Source: Candidatus Opimibacter iunctus | GTDB taxonomy: Bacteria > Bacteroidota > Bacteroidia > Chitinophagales > Saprospiraceae | DNA length: 64,000 nt | NCBI GenBank assembly: GCA_016716665.1 | Contig: JADJVH010000011.1 | Location: forward strand, 1 to 64,000 | Direction of reading: 5' to 3' | In this document: positions 33,659 to 42,062 of the stretch, in pieces | Layout of the letters: every line of letters begins with the position of its first letter | Numbering within the stretch: the first letter of the stretch is position 1 | The notes under the pieces: model-generated | Databases searched by the model: none | Told to the model about the DNA's origin: nothing | Seen by the model: the letters and a program-made list of their open reading frames with translations, nothing else | Position numbers and translations under genes: made by a program

Positions 33659-35173
33659 TTATTGCTTTACCAGACTGCGTAATATACGTTGATCATTATT
33701 TTGCAACGTCACAAAATACACTCCTGATGGAATGTCATTCAGATTTATTTCCAGTGCATGCCTCCCGACTTCCATCATTCCGAAATCAATTGACTGTATG
33801 GCAGATCCATCGATACGATTTATGGTCACACGGATATGGCTGTAGGTAGGCAGATTAAAATCAATATGCGTAATCTCTTTAGCAGGATTGGGAGAGAGTG
33901 TCAGTTCTTGAATATCTTGTTTAAGATCATGTGTTGCAGAAGGTATCGTATAATTGAGGTAGGTATCAAGTAGGGCAAGGCTCAGCACAAAGAGATCAAA
34001 GGGACCATCGTCCGGTAATGGGACTGAGAGGCGGTCATCATTTTGCTGCACGGCAAGTGCCATATCTTCTGAAGGAAAATATAAGGCAAAGGACTTGTAG
34101 ATCAGGCTACCATCGTGGCCATGATTTTCAAGTGACCCACCCAGGGGATACATCGATACACCGAGCCCATATTCAAAGCCCGAACCATCCTGCACATAAT
34201 CTGTTAGCATTTCATCCAGTGTGGTGTCCTGCAGCAAATGGCCACCGTATACTAGTCTGCTGAATTGAACGAGGTCTTCAGGTGTGGAGAGCAGGCTGCC
34301 AGCACTACTCGCCATGCTGAACAATCCTTCATCAGGTAGCCCGAGGCCCTGTAAATCTTCAACTGTCCCGTTGCCATCAAAATCACCGTACGCATGAGCG
34401 AATGGTTGGGTGCCATGTGACTCCCATGGATAAGCAGAGGTATGAGATAATTGATATGGATCCAGGATTCGTGCTCTCACCACATCATACCAGGGTTGGC
34501 CGGTGATATTCTCAATGATTCTGCCTGCCAGCAGATAGTTAGTATTGGAATACGACCAACTCGTTCCTACTGGAAAATTCGGGGCAAGGACATAATTACG
34601 GAGTATCGTATCTGCCACCCAGATGCTATCCAGGTTGCTGAGCCAGGCTTCAGACATGGCAGGGTTTTCATTGAGGTAATCACTGATCCCCGACCGGTGA
34701 CTGAGCAGTTGCCTGATCGTGGTGTAGCCCGGTACATTTGGATAAGACTCAAGATATGTACCGATGCTATCGTCCAAAGAAAGAAGTCCATCTTCAGACA
34801 GTAACAGGAGTGTAGCTGATACAAATGACTTTGAAATACTGCCCATGCCCATGAGGTGATCAGTAGTGAGCTGTTGCTGTGTTGGAATCTGGGCAGCAAG
34901 ACCACTCGCACGCTTCCAAATAGAACTGTCAGGCATCAACATCGCTGCATTGAATCCCTTGATAGATGATAGAGATGTCAGGCTATCAAATACATGATCA
35001 AGCAATTCGGGAAGGGTGCTGCCTGAAATGGATCTTTGTATCCCATGCTGTTGAGCTGACAATCGTGCAGCTGTGTTGACTTGCTGCTCATTGAGCAGGG
35101 AGGTCTGTGCTGTTAAAAGTGAGGAGGCAAAAAGGACGGCCATCACAACAGCAAGTAATCGGTTTTTTATCAT
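33659..35173 (-). CDS. Secreted serine hydrolase (beta-lactamase family) with T9SS sorting domain
   Basis: The 504-residue product has a signal peptide ending in LLTAQ. The catalytic domain spans about residues 55-400 with S112-I-S-K115 (GSISKSF), YSN in SWSYSNTNYL and HGHDG as third motif, the layout of class C beta-lactamase/D-alanyl-D-alanine carboxypeptidase relatives. The C-terminal 75 residues are a T9SS domain (LTLSPNPAKEITHIDFNLPT, then HALEINLNDIPSGVYFVTL). It is thus delivered outside the cell, unlike its downstream neighbour, which has only a signal peptide. Confidence 0.88.
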   Translation of the reverse strand: MIKNRLLAVVMAVLFASSLLTAQTSLLNEQQVNTAARLSAQQHGIQRSISGSTLPELLDHVFDSLTSLSSIKGFNAAMLMPDSSIWKRASGLAAQIPTQQQLTTDHLMGMGSISKSFVSATLLLLSEDGLLSLDDSIGTYLESYPNVPGYTTIRQLLSHRSGISDYLNENPAMSEAWLSNLDSIWVADTILRNYVLAPNFPVGTSWSYSNTNYLLAGRIIENITGQPWYDVVRARILDPYQLSHTSAYPWESHGTQPFAHAYGDFDGNGTVEDLQGLGLPDEGLFSMASSAGSLLSTPEDLVQFSRLVYGGHLLQDTTLDEMLTDYVQDGSGFEYGLGVSMYPLGGSLENHGHDGSLIYKSFALYFPSEDMALAVQQNDDRLSVPLPDDGPFDLFVLSLALLDTYLNYTIPSATHDLKQDIQELTLSPNPAKEITHIDFNLPTYSHIRVTINRIDGSAIQSIDFGMMEVGRHALEINLNDIPSGVYFVTLQNNDQRILRSLVKQ

Positions 35174-35386
35174 CGGGTAGAATTTACAAGACTAAAAATA
35201 GGAAAATTAGAAATACCCCATTGGATAGTCGATGATTAAGCCCTGCTGTGCATGCATGCATGTTAACATCAGATTTACATTACTTAATCTCTTTTGGACT
35301 AGTATTCATAAACTACTTTATAGGAATGCCCTCCAAAATACCAGATGGGAATCAATAAAAGGGATTCTCTAAAGGAATCGGCCATC

Positions 35387-35497
35387 GGCCGTTGGATGGA
35401 GTTCTCTCCACCGACCAACGGAAGTCCATATATGAATCCTACAAGGAATTCTATTTGGGAATCATTATGCTGGCGGAGAGAACTCCATCCAGCGGCG
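35387..35497. repeat. Inverted-repeat element (CGCCGCTGGATGGAGT), complete copy
   Basis: Left arm 35387-35420 (GGCCGTTGGATGGAGTTCTC...) and right arm 35469-35497 (GGCGGAGAGAACTCCATCCA followed by GCGGCG) enclose about 50 A+T-rich bases. The same unit is at 19595-19706. No coding capacity. Confidence 0.85.
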
Positions 35498-35551
35498 TTT
35501 TTTATTTCCAGCGGAAATATAATAACAGGCCAATCCTGATTTATGTATAAA

Positions 35552-35650
35552 GGGCGCCTCTAATAACCTCTTGAAGATTAAATATCACTTTTGATTGTCA
35601 ACACTTTATGAGAAATATACTATATGAATAGACAGTTATTAGAAGCGCCC
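35552..35650. repeat. Long-loop inverted repeat
   Basis: Arms GGGCGCCTCTAATAAC (35552-35567) and GTTATTAGAAGCGCCC (35635-35650) are reverse complements with one mismatch and enclose about 67 A+T-rich bases. With the preceding element it accounts for the gene-free gap 35174-35691. It could be a small non-autonomous element. Confidence 0.7.
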
Positions 35651-35691
35651 TAAACAATATCCTTTAGGGGTTTAGGAATAAAGTTTAAATA

Positions 35692-36540
35692 TCACTGCCC
35701 GCGATCCGCCCCTTCAATCTTACGATAAGGATTCTCAAAGAAATCCTGCACCGTCCTGTTGAATATATCACTGCGATAGATCACCGTGGCGTGTCCGGAA
35801 TAGGGGAGTATCCACAAATAGGATTTAGGGATCGACTGTGCGATGAGCATCGTATGTTCCGGCAGGATGATCTCATGATCGCCTCCGATCACCAGGGTAG
35901 GGCATTTGATGTTGCCCAACTGTGCCGCAGTGATATGTGGTTGATGGACCAGCAGGTCAAGCAACTTGAGGTTGCGTATATTTTGCGGTGTCTTTGCGAG
36001 TTTGGCCGCGGCATTGTAATCGTTTATTGCATTCCTGACATAATATCCATCTATGGCTGTACTGTCAGGCCAAAGATTTGCACCTGTGATAGCCAGTTTC
36101 TTTACTTTCTCCGGATGACGCATTGCCAGCAGCAGGCCATTGATCCCTCCATCGCTCCAACCAATCACATAGCAGGAGTCCAGGTGCAATGCATCCAGCA
36201 ATGCAGCCAGGTCATCCGCCATCATTTCATAAGTCAGCGAGTCTCCAGGATCTATTGATTTGCCTTGGGCACGACTGTCGGCGAGGATCACCTTGTAGTT
36301 GTCATCAAAAAACGGGATCTGAAAATTGAAATCCTTGATCGATCCACCATTGCCATGGATGATCAGCAGGGGTTCACCTGAGCCATAGGTCTCGTAATAC
36401 ATCCTGAGCCCGCGGATGTCAAGGTATTTTCCCACCTTGCTGTTGTTGCCATACGCCAGCACTGCAGATTGCGACTGCGCACCGCAGTATATCAGCACAA
36501 TGGCTGCGATCATTATGATTTTAGTATACATCAGCTTCAA
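35692..36540 (-). CDS. Exported alpha/beta hydrolase
   Basis: The 282-residue product has a signal peptide ending in AQSQS. The alpha/beta-hydrolase landmarks are the oxyanion-hole HGNGG (residues 62-66), nucleophile elbow G127-W-S129-D-G131, the acid D in LVIGGDHEIILP and the catalytic H in PYSGHATVI. This is the layout of proline iminopeptidase/haloperoxidase-like family members. The substrate is unknown; export to the periplasm sets it apart from housekeeping members. An alternative start is the Met at 36531. Confidence 0.88.
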   Translation of the reverse strand: MKLMYTKIIMIAAIVLIYCGAQSQSAVLAYGNNSKVGKYLDIRGLRMYYETYGSGEPLLIIHGNGGSIKDFNFQIPFFDDNYKVILADSRAQGKSIDPGDSLTYEMMADDLAALLDALHLDSCYVIGWSDGGINGLLLAMRHPEKVKKLAITGANLWPDSTAIDGYYVRNAINDYNAAAKLAKTPQNIRNLKLLDLLVHQPHITAAQLGNIKCPTLVIGGDHEIILPEHTMLIAQSIPKSYLWILPYSGHATVIYRSDIFNRTVQDFFENPYRKIEGADRGQ

Positions 36541-36582
36541 CGTATTTATGTTTGATCAGCAAAATACAGTTTATTCGGCATC

Positions 36583-36895
36583 AGGAGATGGATTTCGTTG
36601 CGCACGAAACGTGGGAATATGTATGTTCTTTTTTACCGCAAAAAAGAACCAAAAAGCTCGTGACCAAAAAAACTCGCTTAATCATCCTGCATTCGCTTGG
36701 CCTCCTCGTTAGTTTTCAACCTATTCGTTTTACAATTTCCTATTTCTTATCATTGATTATTACCTGACAGAGACTTGTATTTGCATGAAATAGGCTTTTG
36801 TTTTGCTCAAACAGTTTTTGGTCACAAGATTGTACCTATTCGAGATGATTTTGGGACAATTTTGAGCGACAGCTGGGTGCCTATTCGAAATGATT
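36583..36895 (-). repeat. Dispersed ~350-bp repeat, copy 3 (inverted)
   Basis: The reverse complement matches copy 1 block by block: ATCATTTCGAATAGGCACCC, CTGTCGCTCAAAATTGTCCC, ATCATCTCGAATAGGTACAA, TGTGACCAAAAACTGTTTGA, GCGAGTTTTTTTGGTCACGA and the terminal hairpin GTTCTTTTTTGCGGTAAAAA. It lies in the gap 36541-36992 and no gene is called in it. Confidence 0.85.
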
Positions 36896-36992
36896 TATTA
36901 AGCAATTTCTAGATGAGGCCGCAGGCCTCATAAAAAGCAATGTTTGGCACATCACTTTTCGTTTTTCTCTTTTCGTTTTTTACTTATATGCC

Positions 36993-37629
36993 CTATGCTC
37001 TATGCTCATTTCGCTCTGCTTCTTTCATCAGCTTCAACACCTCTTCGTCACTCACCTGGGTGAAGTCATCATAGAATTGGCCGACACCATAGAATTCATC
37101 AGGGAGGTGCACACAAATAAAATCATCCACCAGTCCACTGATTTTCGCTGCAGTCCGATCTGGAGCTACGAGGACAGCTACAACAACCTTACGGGGATGC
37201 TTTTGCGCGGATCATCTGGATGGAGACCATCATGGTATTGCCTGTGGCGATACCGTCATCGACAATAATTACTGTTTTGTCCTTCAGGTCGACCGGCTGG
37301 CGATCTCCCATAAATTTCTTCTGCCTTTCCAGAAGCGCCGCGCGTATTTTCTTGATTTCTGCTTCCAGGTATTCCCTGGAGATATCAAACCGGTCATCGA
37401 TGACTTCGTCTTCGAGACTCACAGCTCCTATCGCCAGTTCAGGATTGCCGGGAAAGCCAATTTTTTTTGTCAGCAGTAAGGCCAATGGAAAGTGATATGC
37501 CATGGCGATTTCAAACCCGATAGGCACACCACCACGGGGCACTGCCAATACGACGCCATCATCGCCTTTATAAGGAGAAAGCAAGGGTATCATTTTCATT
37601 GCGGCATCATGCCTGTCCTTGAAGATCAT
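36993..37629 (-). CDS. Phosphoribosyltransferase (single-base frameshift)
   Basis: The frame from the ATG at 37629 encodes a PRTase with DGVVLAVPRGGVPIGFEIAM, LTKKIGFPGNPELAIGAVS and the PRPP-binding motif VIIVDDGIATGNTM. It breaks after MIRAKASP at 37189. Removing one base from the T run at 37201-37204 continues it as RAKHPRKVVVAVLVAPDRTA, then FICVHLPDEFYGVGQFYDDF and a stop at 36993, about 211 residues in all. This matches the usual family length and ending. Such PRTases of unknown base specificity are often paired with a dienelactone-hydrolase-like protein, as here (gap 10 bases). The end lies in an ATGCTCTATGC repeat also seen near 42044-42069. Confidence 0.85.
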
Positions 37630-37639
37630 AGGAGGTGGT

Positions 37640-38308
37640 TTAGGATTTGTGTACTACAACTTTTTTAATCAGGTGTGTCGTAAACCAATCATTGGCCAGC
37701 TTCGCTACTTCATCGAGCTTTCCGGTTTCTTCAAAGAGATGTGACGCTCCTTCTACGATGATGATTTGTTTTTCACTCTGGAGTGATTTCAAAACTTTCT
37801 TGTTTAACTGGATGACTTCAGTATCCAGGCTGCCGACAATGAGGAGTACCGGAGCCTTGACTTTGTCCAGGTCCATAGTTGCCAGGTCAGGCCTCCCACC
37901 ACGCGATACGACAGCACTGATCATGTCACCCATGCGGGCAGCGGCATTCAATGCTGATGCAGCCCCCGTGCTTGCACCAAACAGGCCAATGCTACAACCC
38001 GAAAGTGCAGTTAGGCCATGCGCATATATGGTGACACTGACCAACCGTTCTGTCAGCAGGTCAATATCAAATCTGTTGTGGTTTTCCTGATCCTCCTCCC
38101 TGGTCAGCAGATCAATGAGCAAGGTGGCGATATGGTGTTTGTTGAGATACCCTGCCACAAACCTGTTGCGCACACTATGCCTGCTGCTGCCGCTGCCATG
38201 GGAAAAGATGACCAACGCCTGGCAACCTTCTGGAATGGTCAGGTTTCCTGTCAGCCATATATCCTGCCCGACATCAATGTCGATTTCCCGGGAATCAATT
38301 GTGATCAT
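37640..38308 (-). CDS. Dienelactone-hydrolase-like alpha/beta hydrolase
   Basis: The frame opens at 38398, but the Met at 38308 (MITIDSREIDIDVGQDIWLT) matches the expected N-terminus, giving 222 residues. Landmarks are the oxyanion-hole region VIFSHGSGSSRHS, nucleophile elbow GLFGASTGAA, the acid in LIVGSLDTEVIQ and the catalytic histidine in VEGASHLFEE. It has no signal peptide. Together with the PRTase just downstream it forms a pair often found in bacterial stress-related clusters; its substrate is not known. Confidence 0.85.
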   Translation of the reverse strand: MITIDSREIDIDVGQDIWLTGNLTIPEGCQALVIFSHGSGSSRHSVRNRFVAGYLNKHHIATLLIDLLTREEDQENHNRFDIDLLTERLVSVTIYAHGLTALSGCSIGLFGASTGAASALNAAARMGDMISAVVSRGGRPDLATMDLDKVKAPVLLIVGSLDTEVIQLNKKVLKSLQSEKQIIIVEGASHLFEETGKLDEVAKLANDWFTTHLIKKVVVHKS

Positions 38309-38544
38309 AGCCGATGATTTAGTATGAAAAGTACTCTCATTATAATAGCCATACCTATGATGTGAATCAGCACAGAATATGAGGTCAGTCATAGGCACTA
38401 TTTTCTTACATCCCTTGTTTTATATATAATGATGCCGATGTTGGCTCGGGGAAGGGTTATCTGTAAATCGTAAGGGGTGGTAACTGATGTGCTTGATCTG
38501 ATATCAAGGAGTATATTATCTGACTTTTGTTTCGTTTAAAAGGT

Positions 38545-40299
38545 ATGACTTCGACCAATCACAGATTGTCGCAAATACTTGGTCATCTGGGTGACATCTA
38601 CCAGTATATGGGTATAGAAGAGCGTTTCAGGGCACTGGCTTACACAAAGGCTGCACGCACTATTGATAACCTGAAGGATGATATCACCATCTATATAAAG
38701 AACAATACACTTGAAGATATCCCTGGCATAGGAGAGAGCATTGCAGAAAAGATTATCGAGTTTGTCCACACCGGGAAGATCAGGAAGTATGAAGAGCTGA
38801 AGAAAAAAGTCCCCCTCGAATTGCTTGACCTCATGAGTGTGTCCGGCTTTGGCCCACAATCCCTGAGGCAGATCCATAGTGAATTGAATATTACCACCAG
38901 GGCTCAACTGATCAAGGCACTTGAAGATGGACGGATAAGCAAGCTTAAACGATTTGGCGCAAAGAAGGTGGAGAATATGATGCGGGGGTTGAAACTGCAA
39001 AAGCAATCTCAGGAGAGAATCCTGTGGTGGCAGGCAAAAGAGATCGGTGACAGGATCAAGGCAGAGCTTGGGCAGTTGAAGGAAGTCCGGAAGATTGAAG
39101 TGGCCGGCAGCATACGCCGTGGCAAGGAAACTGTTGGAGATATCGATATCCTGGTCAGTTGTGCTCCGGCTCATCGGAAGAAAGTGATTCAGGCCTTTAC
39201 ACTGCTGAGTAACCGCAAGATGGTGATAGCCAAAGGGGAGACCAGGGCGAGTATCCTTATCAATGACTTTGACAGGCAGGTGGACCTGAGAGTCATCAAC
39301 GCACAGGAGTGGGGTGCAGCCTTGCTTTATTTTACCGGATCCAAGGAGCATAATGTTTATCTGAGGACCCTTGCGAAACAAGAAGAGCTAAAGATCAACG
39401 AATACGGCGTCTTCAGGATCAAGGATGGCCACAAGGTAGCCGGCAGTTCGGAAGAGGAGATCTATCGTGTATTTGGATTCCAATACATTCCCCCTGAACT
39501 GCGCGAGATGAATGGGGAGTTTGAGTTGGCTGCAAAGGGAAAGATACCAGCCTTGATCGAACTGGGGGAAATGAAAGGAGATATGCAGATGCACAGCACA
39601 TGGAGTGATGGGGCTATGGATATTGAAGCATTGGCCAGGCATGTGATGGAACATTATCCGTATGAATATATCGTCCTCACTGATCACTCTGTTTCTTCAA
39701 GGATCGCAGGTGGGAAGGATGAAAAGTCATTCAGGAAACAATTTGTTGAAATAGACCGGGTCAATCAAAAACTTGGCAGGCAGCTGATCAGAAAGGGGGT
39801 GGAAGTGGATATTCTGCCTGATGGGTCACTTGATCTGAAGGATGACCTCCTCGTGGAGATGGATTGGGTATGCGCGTCAATCCATTCCGGATTTGCACAT
39901 GATAACACCTCGCGATTGGTCAAGGCTTGTCAGCATCCCTTGGTCAATTGCATCGGACATCCTTCGGGGCGGTTGATCGGAAAACGCGAGGCTTACGGCG
40001 TTGACTGGAAGAAATTGTTTTCAGTAGCAGCCAGGACCGGGACAGCCATAGAAATCAATGCCCAACCAGACAGGATGGATCTGAGTGATACGCTGGCCCG
40101 CCAGGCAAGGGAGGCAGGTGTCATGCTGACAATCAGTACCGACAGCCATTCGGCAGAAAATTTTTCATTTATGAAATGCGGTACTACAGTCGCGCGAAGA
40201 GCCGGGTGTGAAGCAAGTGATGTGTTGAATACTAAAAGCTGGAAAGAGGTTGAGGCATTTGTAAAACGTAAGCGGAAAAAACAAAATAGAAAGCCATGA
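38545..40299 (+). CDS. polX: DNA polymerase X / 3'-5' exonuclease PolX
   Basis: The ATG at 38545 gives 584 residues, close to bacterial PolX (about 570); the open frame begins with TTG at 38527. Order of domains: helix-hairpin-helix region (DIPGIGESIAEKIIEFVHTG), pol-beta nucleotidyltransferase palm (VAGSIRRGKETVGDIDILVS with the two metal-binding Asp), then a PHP domain (MQMHSTWSDG, YIVLTDHS, CASIHSGF, IGHPSGRL, ISTDSHS) that supplies manganese-dependent 3'-5' exonuclease and AP endonuclease activity. It fills short gaps in base excision repair. TGACTTTTG at 38521-38529 is a possible -7 region. The end overlaps the nitroreductase start (ATGA). Confidence 0.95.
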   Translation: MTSTNHRLSQILGHLGDIYQYMGIEERFRALAYTKAARTIDNLKDDITIYIKNNTLEDIPGIGESIAEKIIEFVHTGKIRKYEELKKKVPLELLDLMSVSGFGPQSLRQIHSELNITTRAQLIKALEDGRISKLKRFGAKKVENMMRGLKLQKQSQERILWWQAKEIGDRIKAELGQLKEVRKIEVAGSIRRGKETVGDIDILVSCAPAHRKKVIQAFTLLSNRKMVIAKGETRASILINDFDRQVDLRVINAQEWGAALLYFTGSKEHNVYLRTLAKQEELKINEYGVFRIKDGHKVAGSSEEEIYRVFGFQYIPPELREMNGEFELAAKGKIPALIELGEMKGDMQMHSTWSDGAMDIEALARHVMEHYPYEYIVLTDHSVSSRIAGGKDEKSFRKQFVEIDRVNQKLGRQLIRKGVEVDILPDGSLDLKDDLLVEMDWVCASIHSGFAHDNTSRLVKACQHPLVNCIGHPSGRLIGKREAYGVDWKKLFSVAARTGTAIEINAQPDRMDLSDTLARQAREAGVMLTISTDSHSAENFSFMKCGTTVARRAGCEASDVLNTKSWKEVEAFVKRKRKKQNRKP

Positions 40300-40898
40300 G
40301 TGAAACACTTCAAACCATATATCAGCGCAGGGCTGTACGAAAGTACAAGCCGATGCCGGTGAATCATGAATTAATCATGCAGGTTATTGATGCCGGGCGT
40401 ATGGCACCTTCGGCCATGAATAAGCAGCCATGGAGTTTTTATGTGCTCACCGAAAAGACCGATATCCAGGCGTTTTCAAAACAAATAGCCAGGGCCGGGG
40501 TGAGGGAGATCATCCGCAGTGGTGTTAAAAAGGTTGTAAAAACATTTCTGGATGTCCTCAGGGCGCCCATCGGATTCGGGCACATAAGTGAAAAGGATTT
40601 TGTGTTTTACGGTGCTCCTGTGGTCATTTTTATCACGGCACCAAAGGACAACGAATGGGCCTCGCTGGATATCGGGATGTGTTGCGGGAATATGATGCTG
40701 GCTGCCAAATCCCTTGGGCTTGATAGTTGCCCGGTGGGTTTTGGAAAATTTGTTGACCAGACCAAATCATATCCTTCACTGCGTATCCCTCCGGAAGAAC
40801 GAGTAATGATCGCGCTGATACTGGGATATGGTGATGATGAGCCGGAGATGCATGAACGACGAAAGGGAAATGTTTTTTTTATTTCTCCGGGAACCTGA
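40296..40898 (+). CDS. Nitroreductase family protein
   Basis: The 200-residue FMN-dependent oxidoreductase begins with the family signature QRRAVRKYKPMPVNHELIMQ, then APSAMNKQPWSFYVLT. The middle has GAPVVIFITAPKDNEWASLD, IGMCCGNMMLAAKSLGLDSC and IALILGYGDDEP. It reduces nitro groups, quinones or similar acceptors using NAD(P)H; the natural substrate is unknown. It is translationally coupled to polX through a 4-base overlap, an arrangement that suggests a shared stress response. Confidence 0.92.
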   Translation: MSETLQTIYQRRAVRKYKPMPVNHELIMQVIDAGRMAPSAMNKQPWSFYVLTEKTDIQAFSKQIARAGVREIIRSGVKKVVKTFLDVLRAPIGFGHISEKDFVFYGAPVVIFITAPKDNEWASLDIGMCCGNMMLAAKSLGLDSCPVGFGKFVDQTKSYPSLRIPPEERVMIALILGYGDDEPEMHERRKGNVFFISPGT

Positions 40899-40901
40899 AA
40901 C

Positions 40902-41747
40902 TTAGCCTAGCGCCACATCCAGAATCATCATCACCGTAAAGCCACCTATAAATCCAAGTACTGCGACATCCGTGTATTTGTCACGTTGTGTTTCGGGTAT
41001 AACTTCTTCAACAACGACATAGATCATCGCACCGGCAGCAAATGCAAGTGCAAATGGCAGAAAGGGCTGTATGTAGATCACTGCTATGGCCCCCAGGACA
41101 CCGGCGACTGGTTCTACGACCGCAGAGAGCTGGCCATACCAGAAGCTCTTAAATCTGCTCGCACCCAATCTGCGCAGCGGCATAGCCACAGCGAGTCCTT
41201 CCGGAAAATTTTGAATCCCAATACCCAGTGCCAGCGCGATAGCGGCCGGTATCATGTCCTGTGCATAGCCACCCGCTGCCGCGCCAAACAACACCCCGAC
41301 GGCAAGCCCTTCAGGAATGTTATGCAAGGTGATAGCGAGGAGCAACAAGGTAGTCTTGTGCCATTTGGTCTTCATCCCTTCGCTTTCTTCCTCTCCGAAA
41401 TTGATATGCAGGTGCGGAAGTAATTTGTCGAGCGAATAGAGAAACAACGCCCCGAGTACGAAACCCACAGCGGCCGGCATCCATGCATATCCCGGATACA
41501 GTTTTTCTGAGTACGTGATACTTGGTGCCAGCAGCGACCAAAAGCTGGCAGCAATCATCACCCCTCCTGTAAAACCCAGCATCGCATCGTATATGCTGCG
41601 CCGCATCGACTTGAAAAAGAAGACAAACGCAGCCCCCAGCGCAGTGACAGACCAGGTAAAGGTCGTCGCGACCAGTGCTGCATATACAGGCCCTATGCGG
41701 ATAAAGAAATCTTCGAGTTCTTTCACGCAGCAATGTACTAATGTCAT
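40902..41747 (-). CDS. ZIP family divalent metal transporter
   Basis: The 281-residue protein has eight hydrophobic segments. The metal path motifs of the ZIP family are intact: LHNIPEGLAVGVLFGA in helix 4 and QNFPEGLAVAMPL in helix 5. A His/Glu-rich cytoplasmic loop precedes helix 4 (HLHINFGEEESEGMKTKWH). ZIP proteins import zinc, iron or manganese into the cytoplasm. It converges with the polX-nitroreductase unit, with only 3 bases between stops. Confidence 0.93.
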   Translation of the reverse strand: MTLVHCCVKELEDFFIRIGPVYAALVATTFTWSVTALGAAFVFFFKSMRRSIYDAMLGFTGGVMIAASFWSLLAPSITYSEKLYPGYAWMPAAVGFVLGALFLYSLDKLLPHLHINFGEEESEGMKTKWHKTTLLLLAITLHNIPEGLAVGVLFGAAAGGYAQDMIPAAIALALGIGIQNFPEGLAVAMPLRRLGASRFKSFWYGQLSAVVEPVAGVLGAIAVIYIQPFLPFALAFAAGAMIYVVVEEVIPETQRDKYTDVAVLGFIGGFTVMMILDVALG

Positions 41748-42062
41748 TTATTTGATCCACTGATCCCGGTGAGGGATGCGAATGATCAAGATCATTTTTT
41801 GAAACTTTCTACAGGGATTTAATTAATTGTAAGAAAGTGAGACAGTAAGATAGTAAGAAGTGTGGGAGAGGGTTTGGGCATGAACCATTGAGAATCGAAT
41901 AGTTTGCCAGAGGTGGCGAACTTATTAATGCTTATCGCTAACTGCCCTCCCGCTCTATGGCTTCGCAGGGTGCGGGATCCTTGTGCTGAGCGGAGCCGAA
42001 GTATCCGCTGCGCTTCGAACTGCTCACTGCCCTTTGCTGCTCTATGCCCTATGCTCTCTGCT
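41748..42062. other. Spacer with palindrome fragments and ATGCTCTATGC repeats
   Basis: No gene is seen. It holds a degenerate TTTGCCAGAGGTGGCGAACT hairpin (about 41904-41923), a GAGCGGAGCCGAAG core near 41988 and CTCTATGCCCTATGCTCTCT units from about 42041 that run into the 3' end of the next gene. The last type also forms the end of the phosphoribosyltransferase gene near 36993. Confidence 0.55.

Noticed and set aside
41320..41760. 146-codon minus-strand frame overlapping the ZIP gene
   Set aside because: Out-of-frame shadow of the well-supported ZIP transporter, with no recognisable features.
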